From Chloroflexota bacterium (GTDB lineage Bacteria; Chloroflexota; Anaerolineae; B4-G1), in NCBI GenBank assembly GCA_024232355.1, contig JAAEPW010000076.1:15672-79671 (forward strand): a stretch of 64,000 bases of DNA, written 5' to 3'. The notes under the pieces were generated by a model. That model saw nothing but the letters and a program-made list of their open reading frames with translations, had not been told where the DNA came from and did no database searches. Shown in pieces: positions 9,383 to 18,234 of this stretch. A program made the position numbers and the translations under genes. Each line of letters opens with the position of its first letter. Position 1 is the first letter of the stretch.

Positions 9383-11028
9383 CATTCTTCTTCCCCAAAT
9401 ACCACCGCCGTGAACGCGTACAGTGTGGCGCCCTCTTGCCAACAGCCCAGGGGCAGGCCTGCCTTGAGGCACAGGTTGTTTAGATAATCATCCCGATCCC
9501 ACCCCTGTTCGACCGGTACCTGGGGCAGGAGCAATCCGCGTTGATTGCCCTTGTAGATCATCAACCCGTGTACGCCCACCTCGATTTGCATTGTGTCCGT
9601 CACGCGCCGAAAGGGGGAGAGGATGGAAATTTCGACCGCGACGTTGGACAGCCCATCTGGGGTGAGCGGAGGAAAGCGGGGATCGCCGGTGGCGGCTGTC
9701 ACTGCCGTTTGTTGCACTACTTTATACAGCGGCCCGTCGGCGCGGGTGTGGCCGATGCAGCCACGCAATTCGCCGTGTTCTCTCAGTGTTACAAACGCCC
9801 CAGAATGGCGGGTCAGAAGCACGTCGTTGGTCTCATAGTCTAGGAATCCGCTCGTCTCCAGGTACTCGGCGATGGTCTTGCGGGCCAACGCCAGCAACTC
9901 TTCCTGCTGGGCCTCCGTGGGGATTGGCGGCTGGTAGCGCCAGAGCATTACGGCTCCGTAACCTACAACCTGGCTGCGACCACCGCTGGCGTCACCCGAA
10001 TTGGCATAGGTCAGCACGGTGGTTGTGTCGGCATCCAGGCCCTGAGCCACCCGCATCGCTACCAGGATGGGACCCTCTCCACAGGCGCAAGTCACCAGCT
10101 CGGGCAGACCCATAGCCATCGTGGCTTGGATCGTGTCTCGCACCTGTGCTGGATCGCCGGTCTCGATGGCCGAAAGGGTGGCACCGTCGGCCCGTTGGGC
10201 GTCGTCATAGTTGGGATAGTGAGAAAGGTCAGACGAGGCGATGATGACGACTCGTTTCTGCGTGTTGGCGAGTGCGGCGAGCAATGCGTCGGTCAGCGTT
10301 TGCACGGTCTCGGTGTCGCTGGATCCCATCAACACCGGTACGATGCTGCACTCGGGGCATACCCGCTGGAGAAAGGGGAGTTCGATCTCGATGGGATGTT
10401 CGCTTGTGTGGGCGCTCGAGTCAAATGTGATGCGATCGTCGGCATCCAACAATGCTTGCGCCAGTTCCACGTCTACCGGCACGATTCCCAGTGGGGTCTC
10501 AAAGCCGCCTTCGGCCCAGACGGAGATGGGGCTTGAGACGGGAGCCACGTGGTCGGATGCGATGACGACGGCGACGTCATAGCCCACACCTTTCAGTTGT
10601 TTGAATCCAAAAGCGGCCACCGGACCGGAATAGACATAGCCCGCGTGGGGGACGATGAGGGCTATAGGTTCTCCATCCACCGGATCCACCGATGCCAGCA
10701 TTTCGTCCACAAGCCGCGTCAGTTCGTCCGGATCGTCTGGGTACCACTCTCCAGCGACAGCCGCGGGCCGGATGCGGCCCGGAGGTGCGGTGGAAGAGGT
10801 GAATGGGGTGACAGGTGGGGGAGGCGTCTCTGTGACGGTTGGCGTAGGGACTGGTGCTGCACAAGCGGAGAGAAAGGTGGCAATCAGGAGTATTGTCAGC
10901 AAGGGAATCCCAGAGAAATAAATCTCCCAAACAGATTTTGTGATCCAGTCAACGACACCTTGAAAAGGCAGATTATGATGGAATTCCTTGAGCTTTTCTG
11001 GTTGTTTTGTAACTCGCGTGCGATTCAT
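9382..11028 (-). CDS. Lipoprotein Memo-AMMECR1 fusion (AmmeMemoRadiSam proteins B + A)
   Basis: 548 residues from the ATG at 11028; the upstream TTG at 11079 is less likely. A hydrophobic stretch ends in a lipobox (FLSAC, Cys56) followed by a Pro/Thr-rich linker, so the protein should be lipidated and face outward. The Memo-like domain (about 75-345, AmmeMemoRadiSam protein B) keeps the three residues equivalent to the human Memo1 metal site: His in VPHAGYVYSG, His in SEHPIEIELPF and Cys in CACGEGP. The AMMECR1 domain (about 360-545, protein A) has the LRGCIGH signature. Biochemical roles of these families are poorly known; human Memo1 is a metal-dependent redox protein. The radical SAM partner lies two genes upstream (14573-15874). 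Confidence 0.9.
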   Translation of the reverse strand: MNRTRVTKQPEKLKEFHHNLPFQGVVDWITKSVWEIYFSGIPLLTILLIATFLSACAAPVPTPTVTETPPPPVTPFTSSTAPPGRIRPAAVAGEWYPDDPDELTRLVDEMLASVDPVDGEPIALIVPHAGYVYSGPVAAFGFKQLKGVGYDVAVVIASDHVAPVSSPISVWAEGGFETPLGIVPVDVELAQALLDADDRITFDSSAHTSEHPIEIELPFLQRVCPECSIVPVLMGSSDTETVQTLTDALLAALANTQKRVVIIASSDLSHYPNYDDAQRADGATLSAIETGDPAQVRDTIQATMAMGLPELVTCACGEGPILVAMRVAQGLDADTTTVLTYANSGDASGGRSQVVGYGAVMLWRYQPPIPTEAQQEELLALARKTIAEYLETSGFLDYETNDVLLTRHSGAFVTLREHGELRGCIGHTRADGPLYKVVQQTAVTAATGDPRFPPLTPDGLSNVAVEISILSPFRRVTDTMQIEVGVHGLMIYKGNQRGLLLPQVPVEQGWDRDDYLNNLCLKAGLPLGCWQEGATLYAFTAVVFGEEE

Positions 11029-11098
11029 GATCTTCTCTACTGTAAATTTTAGGAGGGCTTGAAAACTGGCAAAGCCCAAGTCGAGTTGCCGATGGCAG

Positions 11099-14000
11099 TC
11101 ATTCGGTGCTTTTTTCCTTTGTCCAATCGACCATCCTCCCCACTTCTAATTCCATCCCCAATCGTACAAAGATACTGCGTGCCTCGTGCCACATCTCTTC
11201 TCCGGGCTCTGAATTCCCTTGTTCCATCTCGTGCCGTGCCCACGCTTGCAAGGTGCGCGCTCGTTCCCCTTCTGCACCCATGGTGGCAAAATTCTGCGCG
11301 CTCTCGGCAAAGCAATCGGCTGCGTCCAACGTTCGATCACCGATGGTGACGGACTTTGCGGCGCGTGCCGCGATCATTCCCAAGACGCGCCACGCGCCGC
11401 CGATCAGATCGGACGCGCCCACTTCTTTCCCCATAGACAACGCTCGCAGGGCCGCAACCAGCGATTCATCAACTCGGTTCTGCCCCAGACACGCCGCTGC
11501 CAAGAAGCGATACGTGTTCGACAGCCATCCTCCTTGCCCGGCGATCTCGGCCCATTGGATGATGCGCCGCAAGTCGTACTCGGCGGTGCGGTACTCGCCC
11601 ATCCCGACCCGTGCCCCACCCAGGTTGCTCAAAAACGCCATCTCTCGGGTCCGGTTTCCGGTCTCGTAAGCGATCTTGAGCGCTTCTCGGTGCAGGGCGA
11701 CGGCCGCGCCGTAATCCCCTCGCAGTTGGGCATGTTCGCCCAGGTGGTTCAACATTGCGCCGATACCTTCTTGATCTCCCAGCTCTTGATATAGGGTGAC
11801 GGCCCGCGAGTTATAGTGCGCGGCGTCTCCGTGGTTTCCCAACACGCTGTGTACGCCGCCGAGCAGGTTCAGGCTATCGGCTATCCTGCGACGGTCGTCC
11901 AACTTTGTACTAAGCGTTAGCGCCCGTTCACCCGATGACAATGCAGCCTTGACGTTTCCCAATCGATAGTAGCTCCAACCGATTCTGAATAGTGCCCAGG
12001 CCAGTTCTACCCGAGCAGCAGAGGCCGATTTTCTGGCCGTTTTGCACAGTGCCTCGGCTTGCTCGGCGCTTTCCAGAGCGGCAAGATAGTTTCCTTGCGC
12101 ACTCTGCGTTCGAGATAGTCTGTTCCACGCGCGCGCTTGCGCCACGATGTCTCCGCTTGATTCTGCCGTAGCCCGCATCGCGACACATGCCTCTGCGGCC
12201 TCTGTGTAACGAGCCTGCCACAGCAACATCTCCCCCAGACCTTCGTACAGGACCACCCGTTGCGATGCAGAGGCCGCTGGGTCTTTGACCGTCTCGTTCG
12301 GGAGCAGGGTCAGCGCCTTTTGATAGTAGCCGATGGCCACCTCGGGCGCGTAGGTGCTCCGCGCCTGTTTTCCCGCTTGCCCGTACCATCCCGCGGCCTG
12401 GGTCGCTTTTCCTGCTTGTTCATAGTGTCCGCCGATCAACCCGGCGTACTCGCCCACCCGCTCGCCGCTGCGCTCGACCAACCAAGCAGCCACCTGGGCG
12501 TGATACACGCGCCGCAGTCGCTTGAGCACGCTCTCGTATGTGGCGCTGTGCAGGATGGCGTGCTGGAACATGTATTCCCGCTCGTCTGCAAACGCCGATT
12601 CCTCTCGTCGAAATAACAATTCTTTTTTACGCAATATCTCCAGCGTAGCCTGGGTTTCATCTGGACTCATTTGTTCTTCTGGAGATCGGTAGATGCGCTC
12701 CAATGCGCCATCCCAGAATACCCGGCCCACCACCGAGGCACGCTGCAACAGTTCCCGTTCCGTCAGCGGCAACCGGTCCAGCCTGGCCTGGAGTACGCCG
12801 ACCAAGGTTGGCGGTATGCGCACTTCAGTCAACCGTTCTGGCCGTACCTGCCACTGATCTTTGTCGGTCGTGATGACGCCGTCCTCGATCAGTGCCTTGA
12901 TGAACTCTTCGACGTAAAATGGATTTCCCTCGACTCGGTTCACGATCATGTCTCTCAAATTGGCCGGAATCTGGTCTGCCTTGCGCAGGATCTCGGCGAC
13001 CAATTCGTGGCTATTGTATTCCGAAAGCGGGAGCAATTCTAGGGGCGTGTGCGCCGCCTGCCTCTTTCCCCACGACGGTTGTTTTTCAAATAGAGACGGG
13101 CGGGCCAGGCAGACGATCAACAAAAGTGCCTGGGGACACTCTCGGACCAAGTGGTCGATTAATTCCAGAGATGCTTTGTCGGCCCAATGGATGTCTTCCA
13201 GAAAAACGATGGTTAGACCTCGCTGGCTCACCGCCGTAAAGAACTGGGTAAAATAGTAAAGCGCCCGGTCGCGAATTTGCCGCGCGTCGCCCAGAATTCC
13301 GCGCAAGTGGGGACTGGTGCTAAAATCAAAACCGACGAGATGGCCCATAAAGTGGGCTTTTTCCACGTAATCTACCCCGATGAACTCGGCAATGCCGTGC
13401 TCTAATTTTGCCTGTACCACGGAGGCAGGATCACTGTCCTGAATTTCGAAATGGAATGAAAGCAGGTCGCGAATGAGAAAATAGGGCAAGTTGCTCGTCT
13501 GCTCCCGGGCCCGTCCTTTAAAGTGGAACACCGTCTCAGACAGCAGTGCGATCCAGTTATCGAATTCATACAGCAGCCGGGATTTACCCACGCCCGCCTC
13601 TCCCACGATGGTAACGATCTGCGATTCTCTCTTGCCGATCACCTCGCGCAGCGCGGTTTTTAATTGTTCCAGTTCTTTTTCTCGCCCGACCATCCGCGTC
13701 TCAATGCCCCGCACCCCGCGGCTCGTGAGACGAAAGGCGCGCGGCTTGGCTCGCAAGATCACATAGACCGGGATCGGTTCCCTCTTGCCCTTGACGGTGA
13801 TCGATTCCATCGGCATCACGTCGAAAACGCCGCGCACGTGCCGGTAGGTGTCGTGCGAGACAATGACGCCTCCCACAGGAGCCGCATACTGCAATCGGAA
13901 TGCCAGGTTGACCGTGTCTCCCATGGCCGTATATTCGGCGGTCGTAGCCACCGCGCCGAGCCACACGGGACCTGTATGAATTCCCACTCGGATAGAGATG

Positions 14001-14455
14001 GGCGATTGGAGATTGGAGAACATTGATTGTGATGCTTCCATCTCTTTGCGCCATTCCTTGATCTCTTTTTGCATCGTCAGGGCCGCTCGGATGGCGCGTT
14101 CTGGATCATCCTCGCGCGCGGTCGGCGCGCCAAAGATTGCCATGACGGCATCGCCCATGTGCTTGTCGATGGTGCCCTCGTGGGCGATAATAGCCCGGTC
14201 CATACGCTCCCAGAGAGCGTTCATTGTGTCTCGAACTTCTTCTGGGTCCATCATCTCGACCATGGCCGTAAAGCCAGAGACGTCGGCAAAGAGCACACTG
14301 ACTTGCTTGCGCTGCTCGACGGCGCGCTGCGCTTCCAGTGTCGCCAGTTTTTCGCGCGCGGCGGCCACCATCGTGTCTACCACCTCGTCGCCCAGAACGG
14401 CGCGCTGTGCCTCGATCGTTGCGATTGCTTGTTCGAGTTCTTTGCGTTCTGTCAT
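11099..14455 (-). CDS. Class III adenylate/guanylate cyclase with AAA ATPase and TPR domains
   Basis: 1118 residues. After a short coiled coil comes a class III cyclase domain (about 48-235). The metal-binding Asp58 (LFADVSGFT) and Asp102 (KHMGDAVMA), the base-contacting Lys98, and the transition-state Asn183/Arg187 (GDTVNLAFR) are all present, so it should be active and probably makes cAMP. An NTPase module follows with Walker A GEAGVGKS (about 285-292) and Walker B-like IVFLEDIHWAD. The second half is a long TPR array (about 640-1100). No membrane segment is seen. Proteins of this architecture are usually signal-responsive regulators. The Memo-AMMECR1 gene follows after 70 bp and the radical SAM gene lies 117 bp upstream, so it sits inside the AmmeMemoRadiSam set. 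Confidence 0.92.
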   Translation of the reverse strand: MTERKELEQAIATIEAQRAVLGDEVVDTMVAAAREKLATLEAQRAVEQRKQVSVLFADVSGFTAMVEMMDPEEVRDTMNALWERMDRAIIAHEGTIDKHMGDAVMAIFGAPTAREDDPERAIRAALTMQKEIKEWRKEMEASQSMFSNLQSPISIRVGIHTGPVWLGAVATTAEYTAMGDTVNLAFRLQYAAPVGGVIVSHDTYRHVRGVFDVMPMESITVKGKREPIPVYVILRAKPRAFRLTSRGVRGIETRMVGREKELEQLKTALREVIGKRESQIVTIVGEAGVGKSRLLYEFDNWIALLSETVFHFKGRAREQTSNLPYFLIRDLLSFHFEIQDSDPASVVQAKLEHGIAEFIGVDYVEKAHFMGHLVGFDFSTSPHLRGILGDARQIRDRALYYFTQFFTAVSQRGLTIVFLEDIHWADKASLELIDHLVRECPQALLLIVCLARPSLFEKQPSWGKRQAAHTPLELLPLSEYNSHELVAEILRKADQIPANLRDMIVNRVEGNPFYVEEFIKALIEDGVITTDKDQWQVRPERLTEVRIPPTLVGVLQARLDRLPLTERELLQRASVVGRVFWDGALERIYRSPEEQMSPDETQATLEILRKKELLFRREESAFADEREYMFQHAILHSATYESVLKRLRRVYHAQVAAWLVERSGERVGEYAGLIGGHYEQAGKATQAAGWYGQAGKQARSTYAPEVAIGYYQKALTLLPNETVKDPAASASQRVVLYEGLGEMLLWQARYTEAAEACVAMRATAESSGDIVAQARAWNRLSRTQSAQGNYLAALESAEQAEALCKTARKSASAARVELAWALFRIGWSYYRLGNVKAALSSGERALTLSTKLDDRRRIADSLNLLGGVHSVLGNHGDAAHYNSRAVTLYQELGDQEGIGAMLNHLGEHAQLRGDYGAAVALHREALKIAYETGNRTREMAFLSNLGGARVGMGEYRTAEYDLRRIIQWAEIAGQGGWLSNTYRFLAAACLGQNRVDESLVAALRALSMGKEVGASDLIGGAWRVLGMIAARAAKSVTIGDRTLDAADCFAESAQNFATMGAEGERARTLQAWARHEMEQGNSEPGEEMWHEARSIFVRLGMELEVGRMVDWTKEKSTE

Positions 14456-14572
14456 CGTATGCTCCCGGTCAATATCGGGGATATAAAGTTTCGGCCAACA
14501 GCCTCCGCAGGAGGGTTTCGTTTTTAGCCCGACGGTTCAGTGTCGGGCGAGAATCCATCTGTAAATTCCAAT

Positions 14573-15874
14573 TCACTGATCCGGCGGTACTGGTGCCACG
14601 TGTATCGGTTCTCCCTCAGGATCGCCGGACCACCAGATGCCCGAAATCGGTTCGCCGCAGTAGGCGCATGCACCTGCTTGTATGTTATATTCTACCACCG
14701 AAAACCCCTCTCGCGCAACTATGGTCTCACCGCAAGCGGGGCAGTAGGTATGGTTACCAGAGTGGCCCGGCACGTTGCCTACGTAGGCAAAACGCACACC
14801 CTCTTCCAACGCGATATCGCGGGCCTGGTCCAACGTTTCCTCCGGTGTCGGCGGCAGGTTGGTCAGTTTGTAATCGGGATGAAAGCGGCTAAAGTGGATG
14901 GGCACGTCTGGGCTCAGGTCTTGCGCCACCCATCGGGACAGCGCTCGCAATTGTTCCAGACTGTCGTTCAGCGTCGGCACCACCAGGTTGACGATCTCTA
15001 GGTGGGTGCCGCTTTCATAGATGGTGCGGATTGCCTCTAGCACCGGTCCCAACTCGGCCTCACACACGTCCCGGTAGAAATTTTCGTCGTATCCCTTTAG
15101 ATCAATTTTAATCGCATCTACTACTTGGCACAAGTCCCGCAAAGGTTCGGGATTGATGAATCCGGCCGATATGACGACGTTGCGCAGCCCGGCGTCCCGC
15201 GCCAGGCGGGCCGTGTCCAACATGTATTCGTAAAAGACCATCGGCTCGGAATAGGTGTAGGCGATGACGGGCGCTCCCTGCTGCTGCGCATAAGCGACCA
15301 CGTCCTCCGGCGGCATATCGACGTTCCGAGTTTCCTCAGGCTCTAGTTGGGAAATCTGCCAATTTTGACAATACGCACATCGAAGAGAGCATCCGGCAGT
15401 CGCAATGGAAAAAGAGGCGACAGTCGGCAAAAAATGATAGAACGGTTTCTTTTCGATGGGGTCCACGTGCCTGGCGCAGGGGTTGCCATAGACCATCGAG
15501 TAGAGCCGCCCGCCCCGGTTCTCCCGGACGCGACACGTGCCCCGCTCGCCGTCGGCAATGATGCAATTATGAGGGCAAAGGTTGCACTGCACGTAGGCGC
15601 CGGTGTGGGGGGTGTGGCAATACGAGACGGGCAACGGTTCCTCACTCGTGCCGTGGCAATCCGCACAGTTGATCGCACCCTCACCGGCAAAGGATGCATA
15701 GTAGCGCGCCTCGACCGACCACGCATTGGGTGGCTCGGTGGGGGCGACGTGCTCCGTGCCCCTTGGAGGACGTTCCCACCAACTGCTGCCAGACAGGCTG
15801 GCGGCCGTGCCGACCCCGCAGGCCGTCAATGCTCCGGCACCGAGTAGAAATTGTCGTCGTGTGATACCGTTCAT
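14573..15874 (-). CDS. AmmeMemoRadiSam-type radical SAM enzyme, predicted Tat lipoprotein with CxxCH
   Basis: 433 residues. The start at 15874 forms an ATGA overlap with the upstream desulfurase stop, so translation is coupled; the longer open frame to 16036 is an overlap artefact. The N-terminus is a Tat signal (TRRQFLLGAGALTAC) whose last residues form a lipobox (Cys19). A CADCH motif (C70, C73, H74) then matches a c-type heme site. Next come the family's CNLCPHNC and the radical SAM cluster C162-x3-C166-x2-C169, and a C-terminal two-CxxC rubredoxin-like site. The core matches the AmmeMemoRadiSam radical SAM family, related to PFL-activating enzymes. An exported radical SAM enzyme is unexpected, because SAM and reductant are cytoplasmic. 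The substrate is unknown. Confidence 0.88.
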   Translation of the reverse strand: MNGITRRQFLLGAGALTACGVGTAASLSGSSWWERPPRGTEHVAPTEPPNAWSVEARYYASFAGEGAINCADCHGTSEEPLPVSYCHTPHTGAYVQCNLCPHNCIIADGERGTCRVRENRGGRLYSMVYGNPCARHVDPIEKKPFYHFLPTVASFSIATAGCSLRCAYCQNWQISQLEPEETRNVDMPPEDVVAYAQQQGAPVIAYTYSEPMVFYEYMLDTARLARDAGLRNVVISAGFINPEPLRDLCQVVDAIKIDLKGYDENFYRDVCEAELGPVLEAIRTIYESGTHLEIVNLVVPTLNDSLEQLRALSRWVAQDLSPDVPIHFSRFHPDYKLTNLPPTPEETLDQARDIALEEGVRFAYVGNVPGHSGNHTYCPACGETIVAREGFSVVEYNIQAGACAYCGEPISGIWWSGDPEGEPIHVAPVPPDQ

Positions 15875-17295
15875 CCTGATAACTGTTCCAGAATCGCGGG
15901 CAGATATTTGATAAAGTACTCCAAATCCTCCCGGGTGGTCCGCAATCCAAAGCTGAAACGAATCGTTCCGTAATGATCCGTGTCGACCCCCAGCGCTTTG
16001 ATCACGTGAGATACGTCTTTGCTGCCAGCACTGCACGCAGAACCGGCAGACACATAGACGCCGATCTGGTTCAAGCTAAGCAGCAGGGAGCCGCTGTCCA
16101 CGTTCGGGAACCCAATGTTCAAGTTGTTGGCCAGCCGGTTTTCGAGAGGGCCGTTGATGACAAAGCCCGGCGCGATTTTGCACAGTTCGGTCAAAAAGAA
16201 ATCTCGCAAGCCGAGCAAGCGCTCATTTTCTTGCGCCATTTCAGCGTGGATCAATTTAGCCGCCTGGCCAAGCGCCACTATCGAGGCCACGTTTTCGGTG
16301 CCCGCTCGGCGGCCAAACTCTTGCCCGCCGCCGTGAATCAGCTTGGTGAGCGTTATCTCCTCGTCCACGTAAAGCGCCCCCACGCCTTTGGGCGCATAGA
16401 TCTTGTGCCCCGATATGGACAGGAGCGAGATCCCCATTTCTTTCGGGCTCAACGCTGTTTTGCCGAATGCCTGGATGGCGTCCGTCATCAACGGAATACC
16501 GGCGACGCGACAAATCGCGCCGATCTCGCCAATGGGATTGATCGCACCGATTTCGTTGTTAGCCGCCATAATGGTTACCAGGATGGTATCCTCTCTCAAG
16601 CTGTCCTGCACTGATGAGGAGGATATGCGGCCCTCTTGATTCACCTTCAAAAGCGTCACCCGAAAACCGATTTCTTGCAAAAAATCCAATGTCCGCAATA
16701 CGGCGGGGTGCTCCACATTGCTGCTGATAATGTGACCTTTTTGGTCTATGTGCTGAAAAGCGATTCCCTTGATCGCCATATTGTTGGCTTCCGAACCGCA
16801 GCCGGTAAAGATGATCTCTTCTGGCCGGACCCCAAGGCAGTCGGCGATCTCGACGCGCGCGCCATAGATCGCATCATAGGCCCGTTTGCCAAGGTTCGTA
16901 CTGCTGCTGGGATTCCCAAAACTAGCGGGGTCCGCGTAATGCGCGATCAAGGTCTGGGCCACCTCTTTCCGCACCGGAGTCGTGGCGTTGTGATCCAAGT
17001 AAACCTCTCTGAAATCTTCCACGCTCACGGTTGCCAACGGCTTGCACAAACTGTCGGCAGAATGAATCGGAATGCCCACCCAAGTGTAAACCGAATTCAG
17101 GCCATAGGGAAACAAGCGCTCGATATCGGCTCGGGTTGCGCCGGTATGCTTTTTGATGTTTTGATACAACGGTCCCACTTTGTGCTTTTCATAATAGTTG
17201 TACGCATATTCCAGCACGTTCAAGTGTTCATCGGTGAGAACAGTGCCCGTCGCCTTGGACATTCGATTGATGAGGGTTTTGGTCAAATTGTTCAT
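15871..17295 (-). CDS. DsrC/TusE-like domain fused to NifS-type cysteine desulfurase
   Basis: 474 residues. Residues about 18-86 match the DsrC/TusE sulfur-carrier fold: LTDEHLNVLEYAYNYYEKH, then RLFPYGLNSVYTWVGIP and a Cys84 near the domain end, where DsrC/TusE proteins carry their persulfide Cys. From about 98 (YLDHNATTP) a complete class V aminotransferase-type cysteine desulfurase follows, with PLP Lys298 (SISGHK) and a catalytic-loop Cys421 (AGSACSAGS). The obvious reading is that sulfur taken from cysteine passes from Cys421 to Cys84 within one chain or dimer. The gene overlaps both neighbours by ATGA, so DUF169, this fusion and the radical SAM enzyme are one translationally coupled unit. 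The fusion order is unusual to my knowledge. Confidence 0.9.
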   Translation of the reverse strand: MNNLTKTLINRMSKATGTVLTDEHLNVLEYAYNYYEKHKVGPLYQNIKKHTGATRADIERLFPYGLNSVYTWVGIPIHSADSLCKPLATVSVEDFREVYLDHNATTPVRKEVAQTLIAHYADPASFGNPSSSTNLGKRAYDAIYGARVEIADCLGVRPEEIIFTGCGSEANNMAIKGIAFQHIDQKGHIISSNVEHPAVLRTLDFLQEIGFRVTLLKVNQEGRISSSSVQDSLREDTILVTIMAANNEIGAINPIGEIGAICRVAGIPLMTDAIQAFGKTALSPKEMGISLLSISGHKIYAPKGVGALYVDEEITLTKLIHGGGQEFGRRAGTENVASIVALGQAAKLIHAEMAQENERLLGLRDFFLTELCKIAPGFVINGPLENRLANNLNIGFPNVDSGSLLLSLNQIGVYVSAGSACSAGSKDVSHVIKALGVDTDHYGTIRFSFGLRTTREDLEYFIKYLPAILEQLSG

Positions 17296-18200
17296 CCGTT
17301 CGACGCTTCCGGGTACAGGGAAAAGGGGAAACCCGTTTTCGAGTCTTCCATACCCCGTACAATCACCTCGAATATGTCAAAAGGCATCCCGATACCCATA
17401 CGGTCAGCCTCGTATTGGGCGATCAGTCTGGCGCCCAAACAGTAGGGAGAAATGTTAATGTCTTGGGTCAGATACGGGCACGCGATCAGGTCCGAGTTGA
17501 CGGCTCGTAATCCCCCCATACTGGCCGTGACCCGTTTGCCGGTATTGTATTGGTACGCCTGAATGATGCGGGTGAGTTCTACCGGACGCACGTTGAGCAC
17601 CACGACGTCGGGGGTCAAGTCGAGGTCGTCATAATCGGGCGAGTAGAAAAAGACACCCTGCATAACGGGCGGTTGAATCGCCACCATATCGGCGATGGCC
17701 CGTTTGGCGGTTTCGGTGTCTTTGAACCGTCCCTGATCCTCTTTGCCGAACAGGCAAAAGTCGGGGCGGTCTGCATCGTGACAGGCATAGACCAACCCTT
17801 TTGTAAAATCCTGGGGCGTGGGCGGCTCAAAACCGCTCTCCAGCCCCGATTGGTCGCGCATAATGTCGGTATAGACGCGCGAATCATCGAACGGCGTGCT
17901 TTGGTTCTGGTCGACCAAACCCAGGCTGATGGCGGCCGCGATGCAGCCAATGTTATCGAGGGTCAGGAGGACGGCGTCGCCCAACGATGCCTGTCTTGTA
18001 ACCTGGCAGCTCGTCAGCGTGATGCTGCTCGGATGATTCTCCATCACTTGGTCGGGAATCTCTTTCCCCAGTTTATAGAATTTGACCGCCGTCAGAGGGA
18101 TATCGAGACCTTTAATCTCCATAGATTTTATCATACGGCCATACATCTGCTGGACCGTTGTCACGCTGCTACCTGTCTCGGAACCTTTGGTCAATGCCAT
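17292..18200 (-). CDS. DUF169 family protein
   Basis: 302 residues, recognised as DUF169 (COG2043) from the N-terminal PLTAVKFYK, the SCQVTRQA segment, and a C-terminal Cys-containing signature ACPYLTQDINISPYCLGAR. No signal peptide or membrane helix is seen. The conserved cysteines (SCQ, YACHD, ACP, YCLG) suggest metal or sulfur chemistry, but no reaction is established for the family. It is the first gene of the coupled trio and overlaps the desulfurase fusion by 4 bp. Its ribosome-binding region is an 11-base G run six bases before the ATG, which could make expression of the whole operon slip-variable. Confidence 0.82.
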   Translation of the reverse strand: MALTKGSETGSSVTTVQQMYGRMIKSMEIKGLDIPLTAVKFYKLGKEIPDQVMENHPSSITLTSCQVTRQASLGDAVLLTLDNIGCIAAAISLGLVDQNQSTPFDDSRVYTDIMRDQSGLESGFEPPTPQDFTKGLVYACHDADRPDFCLFGKEDQGRFKDTETAKRAIADMVAIQPPVMQGVFFYSPDYDDLDLTPDVVVLNVRPVELTRIIQAYQYNTGKRVTASMGGLRAVNSDLIACPYLTQDINISPYCLGARLIAQYEADRMGIGMPFDIFEVIVRGMEDSKTGFPFSLYPEASNG

Positions 18201-18206
18201 CTCTAG

Positions 18207-18217
18207 CCCCCCCCCCC
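18207..18217 (-). repeat. G11 homopolymer in the ribosome-binding position of DUF169
   Basis: Eleven C on the plus strand read as eleven G on the coding strand, followed by CTAGAG and the ATG at 18200. No other Shine-Dalgarno sequence is present, so the run occupies that place. Runs of this length are prone to slippage during replication; a change in length would alter the spacing to the start codon. Confidence 0.75.
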
Positions 18218-18234
18218 ATACTGGTTATCCTGCA

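Noticed and set aside
14527..14548. GCCCGAC/GTCGGGC hairpin just past the radical SAM stop, considered as a terminator
   Set aside because: On the minus strand the stem is followed by A-rich, not U-rich, sequence, so it does not fit a Rho-independent terminator.
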